Shown piece after piece: positions 11,712 through 24,290 of a stretch of 64,000 nucleotides of DNA; position 1 is the stretch's first letter, and each line of letters opens with the position of its first letter. The stretch lies in contig NC_085138.1 of the NCBI RefSeq assembly GCF_035046485.1, positions 294,172,256 through 294,236,255 of the forward strand, given 5' to 3'. The position numbers and the translations under genes were made by a program. The notes beneath the pieces are model-generated. The model worked only from the letters and a program-made list of their open reading frames with translations, had not been told where the DNA came from and searched no databases. The DNA is from Aedes albopictus (lineage: Eukaryota; Arthropoda; Insecta; Diptera; Culicidae).

Positions 11712-12206
11712 ATGTCGCAAACATCACCCTACATCGAAGCTTTGAATAAGACATATGCCATCGACTTCGAGTATTTGGCACCTTATTCAAAAATCGGATT
11801 AAACCAGATGCAGGAATTGCTTCCGTTTTTCATCAGGGTTTTGATCGTCCATCTGTTGTGTGCCTTGGGTATAGTACAGTTTCAGTTGTGTGAGGAAAAA
11901 CAGGAAATTAATATGATTTTCGATTTCGGAATGCTCTTGTTATCTATGCCTATTACAGCGGTCTGGCTTTTTTCTTACATGAACGATATTGGAAGACACT
12001 GTTGTGGTGCTGTTTGTATATTATCCAATCTGCTCCCATGCAAGTAGTTACATACTCCGACCGTTATGTACTTTGCTCAAATTTTCAGTTCTGCCGAAAG
12101 TTTAAAAATAAAAACCACCTCAAAGCGCTTCATATAAATAGCAAGATATTGGCAGCAGAAGCAAAAGCAACATGGCGTACCGAAACCACGTTAGGAAAAT
12201 GTTGAG
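11712..12206 (+). pseudogene. Possible membrane-protein exon, frameshifted
   Basis: The frame 11712-12047 encodes a soluble N-terminus (YIEALNKTYAIDFEYLAP) followed by two hydrophobic segments (FFIRVLIVHLLCALGIVQF and FDFGMLLLSMPITAVWLF) separated by an acidic stretch. An overlapping frame continues 12002-12206. Two closely spaced membrane helices after a DFEYLAP-type head loosely resemble the first exon of insect odorant receptors, but I cannot confirm this without a search. The frame shift near 12000 suggests decay or a missed splice at a GT near 12016. Confidence 0.22.
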
Positions 12207-12568
12207 CAGCATCGTTACCACTTGGGAAAAGCTAGTCTACTTACTACAGCGTGGTTTTTTCATACTTGAAGTGGGGATTTGAAGCCACTAGATAATTACT
12301 TATATTAGTGGAGACGCATGGTAGTTCAAAGCTTTGTTGCGGGTTTCGACTTATTCGTTTTACCCCTGATAAAAAACGAATAATTACAAAACAACTAAAA
12401 GAATCTCATATAGGTGGCAGGGCATGGGAAACTATAAATATGTACCTATTAAAACGTTTTCGAAGAAAAAAAAATCACATGGCTAAATACAGGCTTGTCC
12501 ACTTTTTTCAAAAATGTTCTTTGATTCTCAAATTCACCCTTATTTTGATTGACATCCAAAAAGAAGTA

Positions 12569-13351
12569 CCGTAAAACGGGGTATCATTGATCAGCGGGGT
12601 AACATTGATCGGCTTGACCGACCTTATGAAATGTTCAAACAAGCATTTTACATTGAATCAGTTTCTGCTATAGAATGGTATATCGTAATCTGCTATTATT
12701 TAGCTATTAAATGACATGTAATTCTAGAAAATTGAATTTCATAAACATTGAAATAAATCGATTTTTCCATAACGATGTTTCATAACGCAATGAGATACAT
12801 GGTCAAACATTCATGCATGGCATGAATACTAGATACAATATGAGGCTCAAAATCACTGTATTAATTCAATATGATATCCTAGAATTGGATTCAATGAACA
12901 AAACTTTTATGAAAATGCTCTTTTTCAGTAAAATATACGATTTATTTAAAATAGACTATCAAATCCGTCCGCCATTGCCTACCTTTAGGCGTTATTCGCG
13001 ATTTGGAGGATTTTAATCTTAAAATAACTCAAAAAGTACATAACTTGTAAGAATTTGGACAAGATATTCGAAATCAGCGACCCCGAATTCAGTAAGTAAG
13101 GGCATTTTCAACACAAACAAACATCGATCACTGACATGATCAATGTTACCCCAAATCAACAAAATCAAAAATTAGATTAAAAAGTCTATTTAAACATGTT
13201 TAAAAGTTTTCCAATACTTTTTCGAGTAGCTTAACACATAATCAGAGGGCCAGTACTTGTTTTAAAAATATAAAACATGTAACATTTGCTTTAACAAGAG
13301 AATTATTCAAGAAAGATCAAAAATTCTGATCAATGTTACCCCGGATTACGG
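12569..13351. mobile_element. TA-flanked MITE, CCGTAA ends
   Basis: TA-CCGTAAAACGGGGTATCATTGATC at the left mirrors GATCAATGTTACCCCGGATTACGG-TA at the right. It is inserted in an older palindromic unit whose arms (GACATCCAAAAAGAAGTA near 12550 and TACTTCTTTTTGGATTTC near 13575) still flank it at about 12487-13652. A lone similar end, GACCCGGTTTACGGTA, occurs near 48407. Confidence 0.72.
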
Positions 13352-14649
13352 TAACTGATCAAAATCCATTGAGATTAAGAGATGCTTCAAATCAATTTTG
13401 TGGTTTTTGACTATTTTCGAACGTCAAAAAATTATAACTACACTAAAACATTTCAATTTGCGCAAAAAAATTCGAATAATTTTAATTATGATTTTTTGAG
13501 GTTCCGAAATAGTCGCAAAAACATAAAATTGATTTGATGCATCTCTTAATTTCAGCTGATTTTTTTTACCAGTTACTTCTTTTTGGATTTCAATGGGGAT
13601 GGTCTTAAGAATCAATTGGCATTTTTTTAGATTAGACAGGCCCACTAAATGTGTAATTTGTTTTATGTGAGATTTAGTAATATTTTAGAACTTGTCTTGT
13701 GCGCAATGTGTAAAGCTCAGATTTTGCGCTTGAAGCTAGAGCACACATTGAAATATACATGTTTATCTCCTACTCACATTGTGTGACTTCATCCCCCTGC
13801 TATGTTATAAAAATATGTCACAACGTCATCAATAAGAAATGTATATGACGAGTAGGGTGAGGCGAATAGGGTGTCTACGACTAACCTAAATGGACAAGTG
13901 TGATTTTCAAGATCTGTTGCTTTTCATATATGTTTGTTTTAATTCATCTATATTTATTAAGAAATCATCGCCAAGCAGATGAATTAAACTGACAGGCACG
14001 GATACCGTACTATACCTAATGTAACCTAACTATGGCTTGGATCATAGGTTCCCATACTTTCAGGTGTGCTACCTCTCGGCCAAAATACGTACTTTTCGCG
14101 ACCCACCAGAGGAAATTGCGAAAAAAAATTCAATCGTATCCATTTTTATTTTTTACAACCATTATATGAAAAAATGAATAGATTCGAAAATAAAAGTGCT
14201 CCGATATAGCTCAAATTCGGTAGGAATTTGATGTATATCCTTTAAAAAAATAATAAGACCTTCTATTTTTTATTTCGCCATTAGGGTGGCCATTTTGAAA
14301 ATAGGGTGGTCCAAAAAAAAGACTCTTTTTTTCAGGATTCTTTCAGGAATTCCACTGTGATTCTTCCAAGAGTTTTCTTGTTTCTGTGATTTCCAAATAG
14401 GTTCCGTCTGGCATGCATCCAGGAGTACCAAGAATCCTCTAGGAATTATTGTTGTGATTCCTCCAGGAAATCATTCTGAGATTTCAATAAAGGTTCCTTA
14501 ACAGAGTGGGCTTTCTTTTGGAATGTCATCAGAAGTACTTTTTAGGGATTCCCAGAAGGAATAACTGGAGAATTGTTATTTTAGAAAAGAAGCTTTTGAA
14601 GGAAACCCAGAACGAACATCTGGAGAAATTTATACAAAACTCCAGGAGG

Positions 14650-16975
14650 ACTTACCGATCTGCTGACTCAAGAGTGTCCCTGATATTCGAACTACGCACA
14701 TCACTCGATCCATCGTAGCCTTGATTAATCGTATCAGTTTATCTGGGAATCCGTATTCGTGCATAATCTGCCATAGCTGTCTCGATCGATTGTATCGTAC
14801 GCCGATTTGAAATCGATGAACAAGTGATGAGTGGGCATGTTGTATTCGCGGCATTTCTGCAACACCTGGCGAATGGCGAACATCTGGTCCGTTGTAGCGC
14901 GTTCACCCATGAATCCAGTCTGATATTACCCCACGAACGCTCTTGCAATCGGTGATAGACGGCGGCATAAAATTTGGGAGAGTACCTTGTAGGCAGCGCT
15001 CAGTAGTGTGATCGCCCGATAGTTCCCGCAATCCAACTTGTCTTTTTGTAGATAGGACACACGACACGATACCTTCCATCCACTCCTCCGGTAATACTTC
15101 CTCCTCCCAAGTCTTGGTAATAACCCAGTGTAGTGCTCTCACCAGTGCTTCTCCATCGTACTTTAGTAACTCGGTTGATAGTTTATGTGCTCCAGCGGCT
15201 TTGTTGTTTTTCAACCGGCTAACCTCCTCTTCAATCTCTTGGAGGTTGGGGCTGGAAATCTTTCGTCCTGCGCACGTACTCCTAGACCTGTTCCACGCCA
15301 CCTTCTATGCTTGCAACGTCGCCATTGAATGAGGTGCTCATCGTAATGCTGCCGCCACCTGTCGACCACCTCACGCTCGCTCGTGAGAATATTCTCGGCA
15401 CATGTCGGCTTGCAGCACAAAGCCTCTGCGCGAGTGGTTCAGCTTCTCGTAGAACTTTCGTGTGTGCTTAGCGCGGTACAGCTCTTCCATCGCTTCGCGA
15501 TCTCGTTCTTCCTGCTGGCGCTTCTTCATCCGGAAGACTGAGTTCTGCCTGTTCCGCGCCTGTCTGTAACGTGCCTCATTCGCTCCCGTACGGTGTTGCA
15601 GCATTGTCGCCCATGCTGCATTCTTTCGTTTTTAACTGTTCACATTCGCCGTCGTACCAGTCGTTTCTGTGATTCGGAGTCGTGAAGCCTAGTGCTGTAG
15701 CCGAGGTATTACCTATGGCGGATCGGATGTCTCTCCAGCCATCTTCAAGTGCAGCTGCGCCAAGCTGCTCTTCCGTTGGTAGGGCCACTGCTAACTGCTG
15801 CGCGTAGTCTTGAGCCACTTCTACGTTACGAAGTTGCTCGATGTTGAGCCGCGGCGTTCGACTTCGACGCGTGGTAATAACTGTCGAAAGTTTTGAGCGC
15901 ATGCATACAGCGACTAAGTAGTGATCCGAATCAATATCCGCACTGCGGTATGTGCGGACATTGGTTATATGAGAAGAATTTACCGTCGATTAGAACGTGG
16001 TCGATTTGGTTTTCTGTTTGATGGTCGGGTGATCTCCAGGTGGCTTTATGGATATCTTTGTGGGGGAAGAAGGTGCTTCGGACTACCATACGGGAGGCTG
16101 CAAAGTTTACGCATCGCTGGTCGTTATCTTTCGATACGGCGTGCAGGCTGTTTCTCCCGATTACCGGTCTGTTCATTTCCTCCCTTCCTACCTGCGCGTT
16201 CATGTCGCCGACAACGATTTTCACGTCACGCGGCGAGCAATATCTTATGTTTGCTCTAACTGCGCGTAGAACGCTTCTTTTTCGTCATCAGGTCTCCCTT
16301 CATGTGGGCAATGGATGTTGATGGTGCCTTAGTTGAAGAAACGGCCCTTAACTCTCAACATACACATCCTTGCGTTGATCGGCTGCCACCCGATCACATG
16401 TTGTCGCATCTTGTCCAACACTATAAATCCTGTTCCCAGTTTATTGGTGGTGCCACAGCTATGGTAGAAGGTAGCCGCTCGATGCCCGCTTTTCCACACT
16501 TTCTGTCCAGTTCAACAAAGTTCCAGCAACGCCGCGATGTCGAATTGGCGGGGATGTAATTCGTCGTAGATTATCCTGTCACATCCTGCGAAACCAAGTG
16601 ACTTACAATTTCATGTTCGAAGTTTCCAATCGTAGTCCTTATTAAGTCGCGTGAGTCTTTGCCGATTGTATCGAGTCGTATTTTCTCCTATGTTATTCGC
16701 AATGGGAATTTTTAAGGGTGGCTTATTGGACCTCCGCCAACACTCCCGGCCCGCCGGGCAGCCATCGTGCCAGTTCGGTTTAACGTCCCAACCCCACGCT
16801 GATGGGGCAACCACCTTGGATCTAGCTGGGCGTGATGCAGCGTTTCTTTCACAGCCACTGGATGCCAGAACAGACGCTATTTGAGCCGCACCACCTTGGT
16901 GAACAGACGCTCGAGTCGTACGTACCTCCTCAATCAAGCTGATGTCAGAAGGACAACAGTGCCCAGGCTGCACTG
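14650..16975 (-). mobile_element. RTE-like non-LTR retrotransposon, decayed, 3'-truncated
   Basis: Read on the minus strand: an unassigned upstream part (16973-16611); an AP-endonuclease-like domain with GDMNAQVG and IDHVLIDG (16224-15931); a linker with RKFYEKLNHSRRGF and VDRWRQHYDEHL (15902-15211); and an RT start with LKNNKAAGAHKLSTELLKY and LPEEWMEGIV (15301 on), then DQLWQIMHEYGFPDKLIRLI (out of frame) to about 14650. Several frameshifts are present and the catalytic YADD part is missing. The clade is inferred from the endonuclease-linker-RT motif style. Confidence 0.8.
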
Positions 16976-17099
16976 CCAGCTAGGCACACAACTCTTAGCT
17001 GGCGGTCTTTGTCATCGCTTGACCCGTGGAAGCATGAGATAGGAACTTGTGAAGACCAGAGCTATGTTGAACGCTCTTCTTATCAACTCACCGATTTGC

Positions 17100-18185
17100 A
17101 GCCCAAAAAACTACAGGAGGAATCCCATATATAAATATGTTAAAGAATGGAGGAGGAAGATGTTTCCTAAGCGATCCCGGAAGGAATCCCAAAAATAATT
17201 CCGGAATAAGTTCTAGGAGGAATCCCCCAAGAAGTTTTTCATGGATGAAATCGAGACAGAATTCCTGGAATTTCTGAAGGAATGCCTGGAAGGAACTTCT
17301 TAGACATGGTGAAATTCCTGAAGGGATTCCACAAGGAACTTCTGGTGTAATCTACGAAAGGAATACCAGAAAAAAAAAAAACATGGGAGAAATTCATGAA
17401 GGAATTCTAGAAGGAGTTCCTGGAGGAATTCCCATAAGAGTTAATGAAAAAATCCCAAGAAATTCCTTGGCGCAATCCAGGAAATATCTGCTGGATCAAT
17501 CCCACAAAGAATTCTTGGAGACATCTCAGAAGGAACTTCTTGAAAAATCCCAGCAGGAACTCCTTGAAGAAGGAACTTCTGGAGGAATACGGAAGAAATC
17601 ATGGTTGAAACTCCCAGGAGATGGAATCTTTGAAGGAACTCTTGGATGAATCCTAGAAGCAACTCCTGGTAAATCTTGGAAAATTTTGCAGGAATCCCAC
17701 TAGAAACTCCTTGAAAAATCAGAGAAGAAATTATATGTGTTGTCCGTTGTCGAATGTTTGTACTGTTCAGTCTGTAGAGGCCGTAAGGTCGAAGACGGTG
17801 TAATTGTCTTTAAAAAAAAAATTCTCAGAAGGAGCGCAGAGGAATTCTCAAAAAAGGAACTCATTGATGAATCCAATAAAACCATCCTATAAAACTTCTG
17901 AGGATTCCCAGAATTAATTTCTGGAGGAACACGAGAAGAAATTACTGGAGTAATTTTACTAAGAATTCCTGGGGATCCCTCGAAAGAATTGCTAGAGAAA
18001 TCTCAAAAAGAACTCTAACATGATTTGCTGAAGGCACTCCTGGAGGAATTGCAGAAGAAGCTCTTGAATGAATCTTAGAAAGAACTCTAGGAGAAATCTG
18101 AGAAGAAACATTCGTAGGAAAATCAGAAAGAATTTATGAAGTAATTCAGAAGGAACTTCTAAAGGAATGCCTGAAGGAATCACTA
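17100..18185. repeat. GGAATTCC-type periodic repeat, block 5
   Basis: About 1 kb of GGAACTTCTGGAGGAATCC variants, interrupted at 17737-17812 by a SINE fragment. Apparent ORFs here are low-complexity translations. Confidence 0.75.
17737..17812 (+). mobile_element. Third SINE family, 3' body fragment
   Basis: TGTTGTCCGTTGTCGAATGTTTG ... GTCGAAGACGGTGTAATTGTC matches the body of the SINE at 10026-10250 in the opposite orientation. It is embedded in a block of GGAATTCC periodic repeat. Confidence 0.6.
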
Positions 18186-18346
18186 TGTAACAGGCGAATT
18201 CGCTGGTATTTTTTTACTAATTAAAGTTCACCCAGATAGTTCATGGCTGTATATGTATATAATATATATAAATAAATGAAAAATAGATAATGAACAAAAT
18301 AAATGCCTATTTTATAGTGATGGAGACGAACGGTTATTCCATACAC

Positions 18347-18970
18347 ACAAGGGATACCAAAATGATCGGGACAAGCAAAATTTTCACTTTTCAAAAAATT
18401 GACAGCTAGCTGTAACTTTTCGGAAAGAGCATCAGATATTCTCAATTTTTTACTGAAAGTTGGGCTACTAACTGTCTATCAATGGTCGAAATTTGGGAAA
18501 GATCGGGATATTCTACATGAAGTTAGAAAAAAATTAGAAAAACATTATCCGATAGCTAATTTTGGACTGTTATCAATGAATCGAATGCAATGAAATTTTG
18601 AGCGTTTTTGACTTTTTATTTACTAAACATTTATAGAATAAGTTGAATCGCTATAACTTTTTTTCTTATAAACAATTTCAAGTTTAGTGAAACGTTTTTC
18701 AAAGCTTATAAGTTATAATCGCTCAAAACTTCATTACATTACCTCCAGAGATATAACAGTTCAAAGTTGGCTATCGGATAATTATGCCTTTTTCTCGAAT
18801 CTTTCTTACTTCATGTAGAATAGCTCGATCTTTCTTTAATTTGTACCATTGATAGACAACTAGTTGACCAACTTACAGTAAAATTTTGAAAATATTTGGT
18901 ACACTTTTCGGAAAGTAACAGCTTAACTGATATTTTGACCATTTTTGCATATTGAAGAAAACAATTTTTT
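18347..18970. mobile_element. Palindromic MITE, family with ACAAAATGATCGG ends, copy 2
   Basis: Starts AAGGGATACCAAAATGATCGGGACAAG and carries ACAGCTAGCTGTAACTTTTCGG. The right arm has TTTCGGAAAGTAACAGC. The right terminus is eroded, and a Feilai SINE sits just beyond it. Confidence 0.6.
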
Positions 18971-19014
18971 TCGCGATATTTTTTCTACAATCTAGAACTA
19001 ATAATCTTTATATT

Positions 19015-19264
19015 CTCCTGTTAGCCTAGTGGTTGAGGCTATGGATCGCCAATCCGGAGACGGCGCGGCGGGTTCGATTCCCGTTCCAGTTGGGAAAATT
19101 TCCTTGACTCCCTGGGCATTGTGTATCATTGTCCTTGCCTCACAATGTAGAAATTCATGCAATGGCAGGCAAAGAAAGCCCTTCAATTAATAACTGTGGA
19201 AATGCTCAAAAGAACACTAAGTTGAGGCGAGGCAGGTCAAGTCCCAGTGCAGAAGAAGAAGAAG
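19015..19264 (+). mobile_element. Feilai-type tRNA-derived SINE
   Basis: A tRNA-like head (TTAGCCTAGTGG A box; GGTTCGATTCC B box), body with CTCCCTGGGCATTGTGTATCATTG and AACTGTGGAAATGCTC, and an (AGA)n tail. Flanked by a 12-bp duplication AATCTYTATATT (19003-19014 and 19265-19276, one mismatch). Inserted into a palindromic MITE relative. Confidence 0.88.
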
Positions 19265-19499
19265 AATCTCTATATTCGTGAAAAAAGATTGCAAATCGGT
19301 CTTTTAGTTCAAAAGTTATGACGGTTTAGTAATAAAAATAAAATGAGAAATGTTGTTTTATGGACCACCCTATTTTAAAAATGCCCACTCCAATAGTCAA
19401 CCTCACGGCAAAATTCTATCTCTTTCGCTCTTTCAGAGAGTTCGAAAACAACAGGACCAGTACCTGTCAAATATGACAAGTGTTGGTTCTGTTGTTTGT

Positions 19500-19900
19500 T
19501 AAATTTTTGGAATCTCACAAGAATTCTTAGAAACCAAAAAACGAATTCTTGAAGCAAAATCTGCAGAAATTCATAGAGGAGTCTTTGGGAAAACCCTATC
19601 AGGATTTTTTTTATGAATTCCTGGAAGATTATGTAGAAACAATCTGAAACAATATCTGTATCAATTCCTTCAAGAACCTGTTAAATAATTTCTGAATTGG
19701 ACGATTCTCTTGAGATTTCCTAGGTAAATCTTTGAAAGGATATGAGTAGTTACCGGAAGATTTCATGATGTATTTCTTACAGGAAACTCTAGAGAAAATG
19801 GTGGAGGAATTCCTAGAGGATATGCGGGGGAAGTTTTGGAGAAATTTGGAAGTTATAGAAATATTTCAGATAGTATTCATGGAAGCAACTCGAGAGGAAC
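19500..19900. repeat. GGAATTCC-type periodic repeat, block 6
   Basis: The same family (AGAAATTCATAGAGGAGTCTTTGGG). Shorter tracts also occur at 5130-5280, 5640-5715 and 14325-14650. Confidence 0.65.
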
Positions 19901-20311
19901 TGCTGAAGTAAATTCTGGTGAAGCATTTTGAAAATCTCATGCAGGACTTCGTGACTTGCTGTTTCCTTATGCAGAGAGAGAAATTGAAATGTAAAAACAC
20001 TGCTGAAACATGTATAAATTACAGTCAATTGTGGATGAAAAAATGGGCAGCCGTTAGTCAAAATAAAAAAAAAATATTTTGATTGATGGAAAGTTAATTT
20101 GGATATTTCATTCGAAACTCGCCTCACCCTAATAAACACTCAAGCGTCATACCTTGTTCGTTTATCATGAATGGTGAAAATAGAATGGAAAAGGGCAAAC
20201 ACATTATAGGTCAGTGTCTCTCCCAAGTGGCGAAACACAAACCGGCTGGCTGGCTGGCTGCTGGAGCCTTTCACCACCAATGTGCCAAACACCGTATCCC
20301 TCATGCCCGTG

Positions 20312-20372
20312 TACTATAAAGAAGCCACATATACCATCAGCAGAGGAGTCTCAGTACCAAATACGTTCAAAC
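20312..20372 (+). promoter_or_regulatory. Promoter-like TATA/initiator region, possible non-coding first exon
   Basis: GTGTACTATAAAGAAGCC is followed at about 38 nt by GTCTCAGTACC (initiator-like TCAGT) and then CGACTAG|GTATGG, which could be a splice donor. No coding exon can be tied to it in the following 2 kb. Confidence 0.25.
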
Positions 20373-20964
20373 GACTAGGTATGGGACGGTGCTATTGATG
20401 TTGCCACTCTTGGGTGGTTTTTGTTTTGTCTGGAAACGGGATCGTTTATTTATGGATACAGGGGAGATGTGTCAACGTTGACATAAAAGACAAAGGTTAA
20501 TAATGCACAGTTTATGAATGACCAGTTTGTGCCTACGTTGAGTGTGTCGTACTCTAAATACACACAACAATATATGTACATGTTTTTTAAAAAAGAAGAA
20601 TTGAAAATGCATTAAAATGTGCATATCTGAGATCGTTACAGTGATAATGTGCAATGTAGGCCACGCAGATCGTAAATCACCAACCTTGGAAAAAAATACC
20701 ATAAAACATTCAGGAGACAACCAAAAGATGAAACTGAACTGCGAAATTGCAATGAAATCATAATATATGAGCTCTTTTAGTTGACTTAAAAAATCGTATG
20801 CTACAAGCCATGAATCCTTGCTTCGCATTGTTACATCTTTCTATGATTGTATATCGTAGAGCACCATGCGTCTCCATTAGCATTTTCAAGTAAAACCAAC
20901 AGTATTCAGTCAGTATCAGCGTGGAGATTTCGCCGTCACGAATGCTAGACACCACATAGATAGC

Positions 20965-21075
20965 AGAAGCGATAAATTTACGGGAATTCACCAAGACCAT
21001 GCTGATGGTGACGGATTCAATTCCTGTTCGGTCCAGAATCTTTTCGTAATGTAAACATTTCTCACTTCGTTGGGC
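20965..21075 (+). mobile_element. Second SINE family, head fragment
   Basis: GGGAATTCACCAAGACCATGCTGATGGTGACGG then ATTCAATTCCTGTTCGGTCC (eroded B box) and CTTTTCGTAATG. It matches the reverse complement of the head of the copy near 24057-24290. Confidence 0.55.
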
Positions 21076-21215
21076 ATATAGAGCATCGTCGTCTTGACAC
21101 ACGCTATCAGTTATTATCTGTGACAGTGCTCATTGAACGCTGAACTGAAAAGCAGGCTCTGCCGGAATTGAGACGTAAAGCTAAAGATAAAAAAAAAGAG
21201 AAGAAAATATTGATA

Positions 21216-21985
21216 CCGTCGTGCGGGGCTACTTTGGACACTTTTGAATATGGATTTTTTGAGATCAAAATATGGTTCAAATCTGTTTGATGTCTATGGG
21301 ACTATTATGAAGCAATGGTTTACCCTTCATTTGGTTGAAATTATTTTTCAAACAGACCGTTTATTGCTTGTCAGAACGCGAAAAAACATCGAATAATCCA
21401 ATAAAATATACATAACGTATCAGAACATTTGGTTTGTAAGCATTGTTTCTACAGTTCATAAACTTCCAAAGGTTTATCAATTTAATCAAAATGTATCAAC
21501 GTAGCATATACAATCGAATAATTGTATCGTTATACATTATAAATGACCGTTTCACCTAATTAAAGGACTGATGGCCTCTTTTTTCAGGCTATCTAATAGC
21601 AATATCACGCTGCCCATAATACCAAAAGTAGCGCAGAACCATCTTAAAACGCATATATTTATTGAAATCATGTCTGATATAGTATACTACAGCATTGGTA
21701 CGAAGTAGTTTTCTAAATAATCCTGGAATTTGAAGTGTAGTTTTTGTTATAGATAAAAATGTCCAAAGTAGCCCCCATCCGGTTCTATATGAGATGTGTC
21801 CGATTGGTGTATGAACAACTTTTTTGTTTATTGATGGATTTAGTTCAAATTTTGCATACATCCTACATACATACTCACGATCATTATGTGTAAAAATTGT
21901 GGGAATTCATTCACTACTCTGGGAGTTATGATGTCATAAAGTTGGAAAACCACGAAAAAGTGTTAAAAGAAGCCCCGCACGACGG
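21216..21985. mobile_element. MITE with CCGTCGTGCGGGG ends, copy 1
   Basis: TA-CCGTCGTGCGGGGCTACTTTGGACA at the left, AGCCCCGCACGACGG-TA at the right, 770 bp, no credible ORF. The second copy is at 25797-26586. Confidence 0.8.
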
Positions 21986-22686
21986 TATCTCGACATATTC
22001 TGGAAGAAGTTTAGTTTTACCAGCGACTCAAAAAATGTGCATTGTACTTTCCATTTATTATGCACTGAGTATTTCTTTAGAGATGATGACTGTAATAGCC
22101 TATGTCGTGAAATAATAAACACGTAATGAACAACCTCCTATAGCGGCATATTTGCTCACTCAACAAAATCCCCACAATAAACTAAGTTTTCGGCCTATCC
22201 ACCAAACGCTCAGGGAATTCGCCATCCGCCAAAACCCTCGCCATCAACGTCAGCTTCTATTAGATTAAGCGTGGAAATACTGGCAAACAGCCAACCCGAA
22301 TTTCGTAGACCGCCTGCTTTCGCAGCACCAACAAAGGCGACATAAACGGACTTTGTCACATTGCTCGACTCATGCTTACCTAGCAGATCAGGCGGACTTG
22401 CTGTGTGGTTGGCGATGTTAATGGGATGGATGATTCGATCAATGAAACAGGTGTGCATGGAACCTGTGCAACACAAGCCTGTGTTCATTTTAAAAGGCGA
22501 ACACAGTCTTTGTACGCAATCATAACAGCGTGAATAAGCAATGGTTCGTGGTGGTTCACTAAACTATGTTAGGCGGAGATGAGGTTTTCGTTTTCAATAC
22601 TATTTCGCAGTTTGAGAACCATGGTTACGTTATGGGAATAATTTTCCATGCAAATACATATGTGTTCAAAAATATGTTGAGAGAGT

Positions 22687-22956
22687 CTTCTTCTTCTTCT
22701 TCTTCTTTATGGCACTACGTCCCCACTGGGACTTGGCCTGCCTCGCTTCAACTTAGTGTTCTTTGAGCACTTCCACAGTTATTAATTGAAGGGCTTTCTT
22801 TGCCTGCCATTGCATGAATTTGTACATTGTGAGGCAAGCACAATGACACACTATGCCCAGGGAGTCGAGAAAAGTTTCCCGACTGGAACGGGAATCGAAC
22901 CCGCCGTCTCCGGATTGGCAATCCATAGCCTTAACCACTAGGCTAACTGGAGACCC
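22687..22956 (-). mobile_element. Feilai-type SINE
   Basis: Reverse orientation: (CTT)n tail at the left, GGGACTTGGCCTGCCTCG, then the B box GGAATCGAACCC and A box at the right. Perfect 13-bp duplication ATGTTGAGAGAGT at 22674-22686 and 22957-22969, so this is a relatively recent insertion. Confidence 0.9.
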
Positions 22957-23159
22957 ATGTTGAGAGAGTATCCCCAGTTAATACTGTTTTCTATTTCAGA
23001 TGTACAAGCAAGTAACCCTGCAGTCAAGACGGCGGAATATCCTTTTTTTAAGATGAGGCACACACTTGTCCATTCTATGGCAAGTCGGCCACGTTGTTCG
23101 CGTCTTTTTTCGTTTCGTAATTTCGCCGGTAGATGTGTTTTTTCTTCAGTTTTTTTTCC

Positions 23160-23580
23160 ATTTTTCGTTTAACTCGTTTAACGCGTTTTTTTTCTCGGAT
23201 CGTCATTTTTTTTCTTTTTGTTTTTTGTGCTTTTCAAACAGTTTTTGCAAATTTCCGATGACCCTGGAGGGATCGGTTCTGCTGCAGCAAAAAAAATATT
23301 TATACAATAAATAGAAAAAAATCTCATTTGATTTTATTTCCGTTCAACTCGTTTTACGCGTTTTTTTAAATTTATTTTAAGGTAATTTAATTTGTTTTTT
23401 TTTTTATTTATTTTGTTTTGTTTATTTATTTTATTTTTGCTCGGATCACCCACTTTTTTATCGCGCGTTTTAAACATTTATTGCAAATTTCCGATGACCC
23501 TGGAGGGATCGGTTCTGCTTGTGTCTCTCACTTAGCAAAAGCATGATCATTTATCAAATAAATAGAAAAAAACCTCTTTT
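23160..23580 (+). repeat. Two diverged copies of a ~200-bp AT-rich repeat
   Basis: Both copies carry AACTCGTTTNACGCGTTTTTT, CTCGGATC, GCAAATTTCCGATGACC and CTGGAGGGATCGGTTCTGCT, then AATAAATAGAAAAAA (first near 23165-23335, second near 23345-23575). Confidence 0.7.
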
Positions 23581-24056
23581 GATTGCCGGATTTTCAAAGA
23601 TTAAATTTTAACCAAGTAAACAACAAATGCCATGGGTCCATCGGCAGCTTTTCAGGCGAATCCTGACTTACGTGGGTGTCCCTGAGTCGGAGGCCTCTTA
23701 AGTAAGTGCTAGAACAACATTTCCTTCCCTTATTCCAAGTTACGCTAACGATGGGCGTGGCCGGGATAATGACATTTGTGCTTTTTGTATTCTTGCTTGA
23801 GATTGGAGCAAAGTTAAATCTCCGGCCTTGTTCCGAAAAGCAATCCGAGGAAGATTATCAAAAGATACATGAATGTTGTTAGTATCCAATCTACGAAGTA
23901 TGTATACTGTAACTACGCTAACGCTAACGCTATAATTTTCCATGCAAATATGTGGTACCTATCAGAACCCTAGCTGCTTCAAATAATTTGGACAAACATT
24001 TATGGACTACAATTTGCATCATTCAGCCATACAATCCATAACCAAAGCTCTTTCAC

Positions 24057-24290
24057 TTCTTCTTCTTTTTGGCGTAACGTGTGAACTGGGACAAAGCCTG
24101 CTTCTCAGCCTATGTTCTATGACCACTTGCACAGTTTGTAACTGAGAGCTTTCTCTGTCAATGACCACTTTGCATGACATACTGTGGCAGACATGAAAAT
24201 ACTTAATGTTCAGGAAATAAATAAAGTTCCAACCCGTCACTCTCAGCATGGTCCTGCTGAATACCCTTGTGTTCACCGCATCGGCTTGTG
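24057..24290 (-). mobile_element. Second SINE family, reverse copy, internally deleted
   Basis: CTTCTTCTTCTTTTTGGCGTAACG tail side, GAACTGGGACAAAGCCTGCTTCTCAGC body, and CACTCTCAGCATGGTCCTGCTGAATACC head side. Similar heads occur at 20970-21070 and 30630-30725. The tRNA-like B box region is largely lost here. Confidence 0.65.

Noticed and set aside
19015..19110. Functional tRNA genes at SINE heads (19015, 22870-22956, 62834, 10150-10240)
   Set aside because: Each tRNA-like part continues into a SINE body and is flanked by target duplications. Anticodon arms are degenerate.
22210..22488. Minus-strand 92-residue ORF with a donor-like AG|GTAAGC near 22379
   Set aside because: Coding-like composition and a possible donor, but no partner exon, signal peptide or family could be identified.
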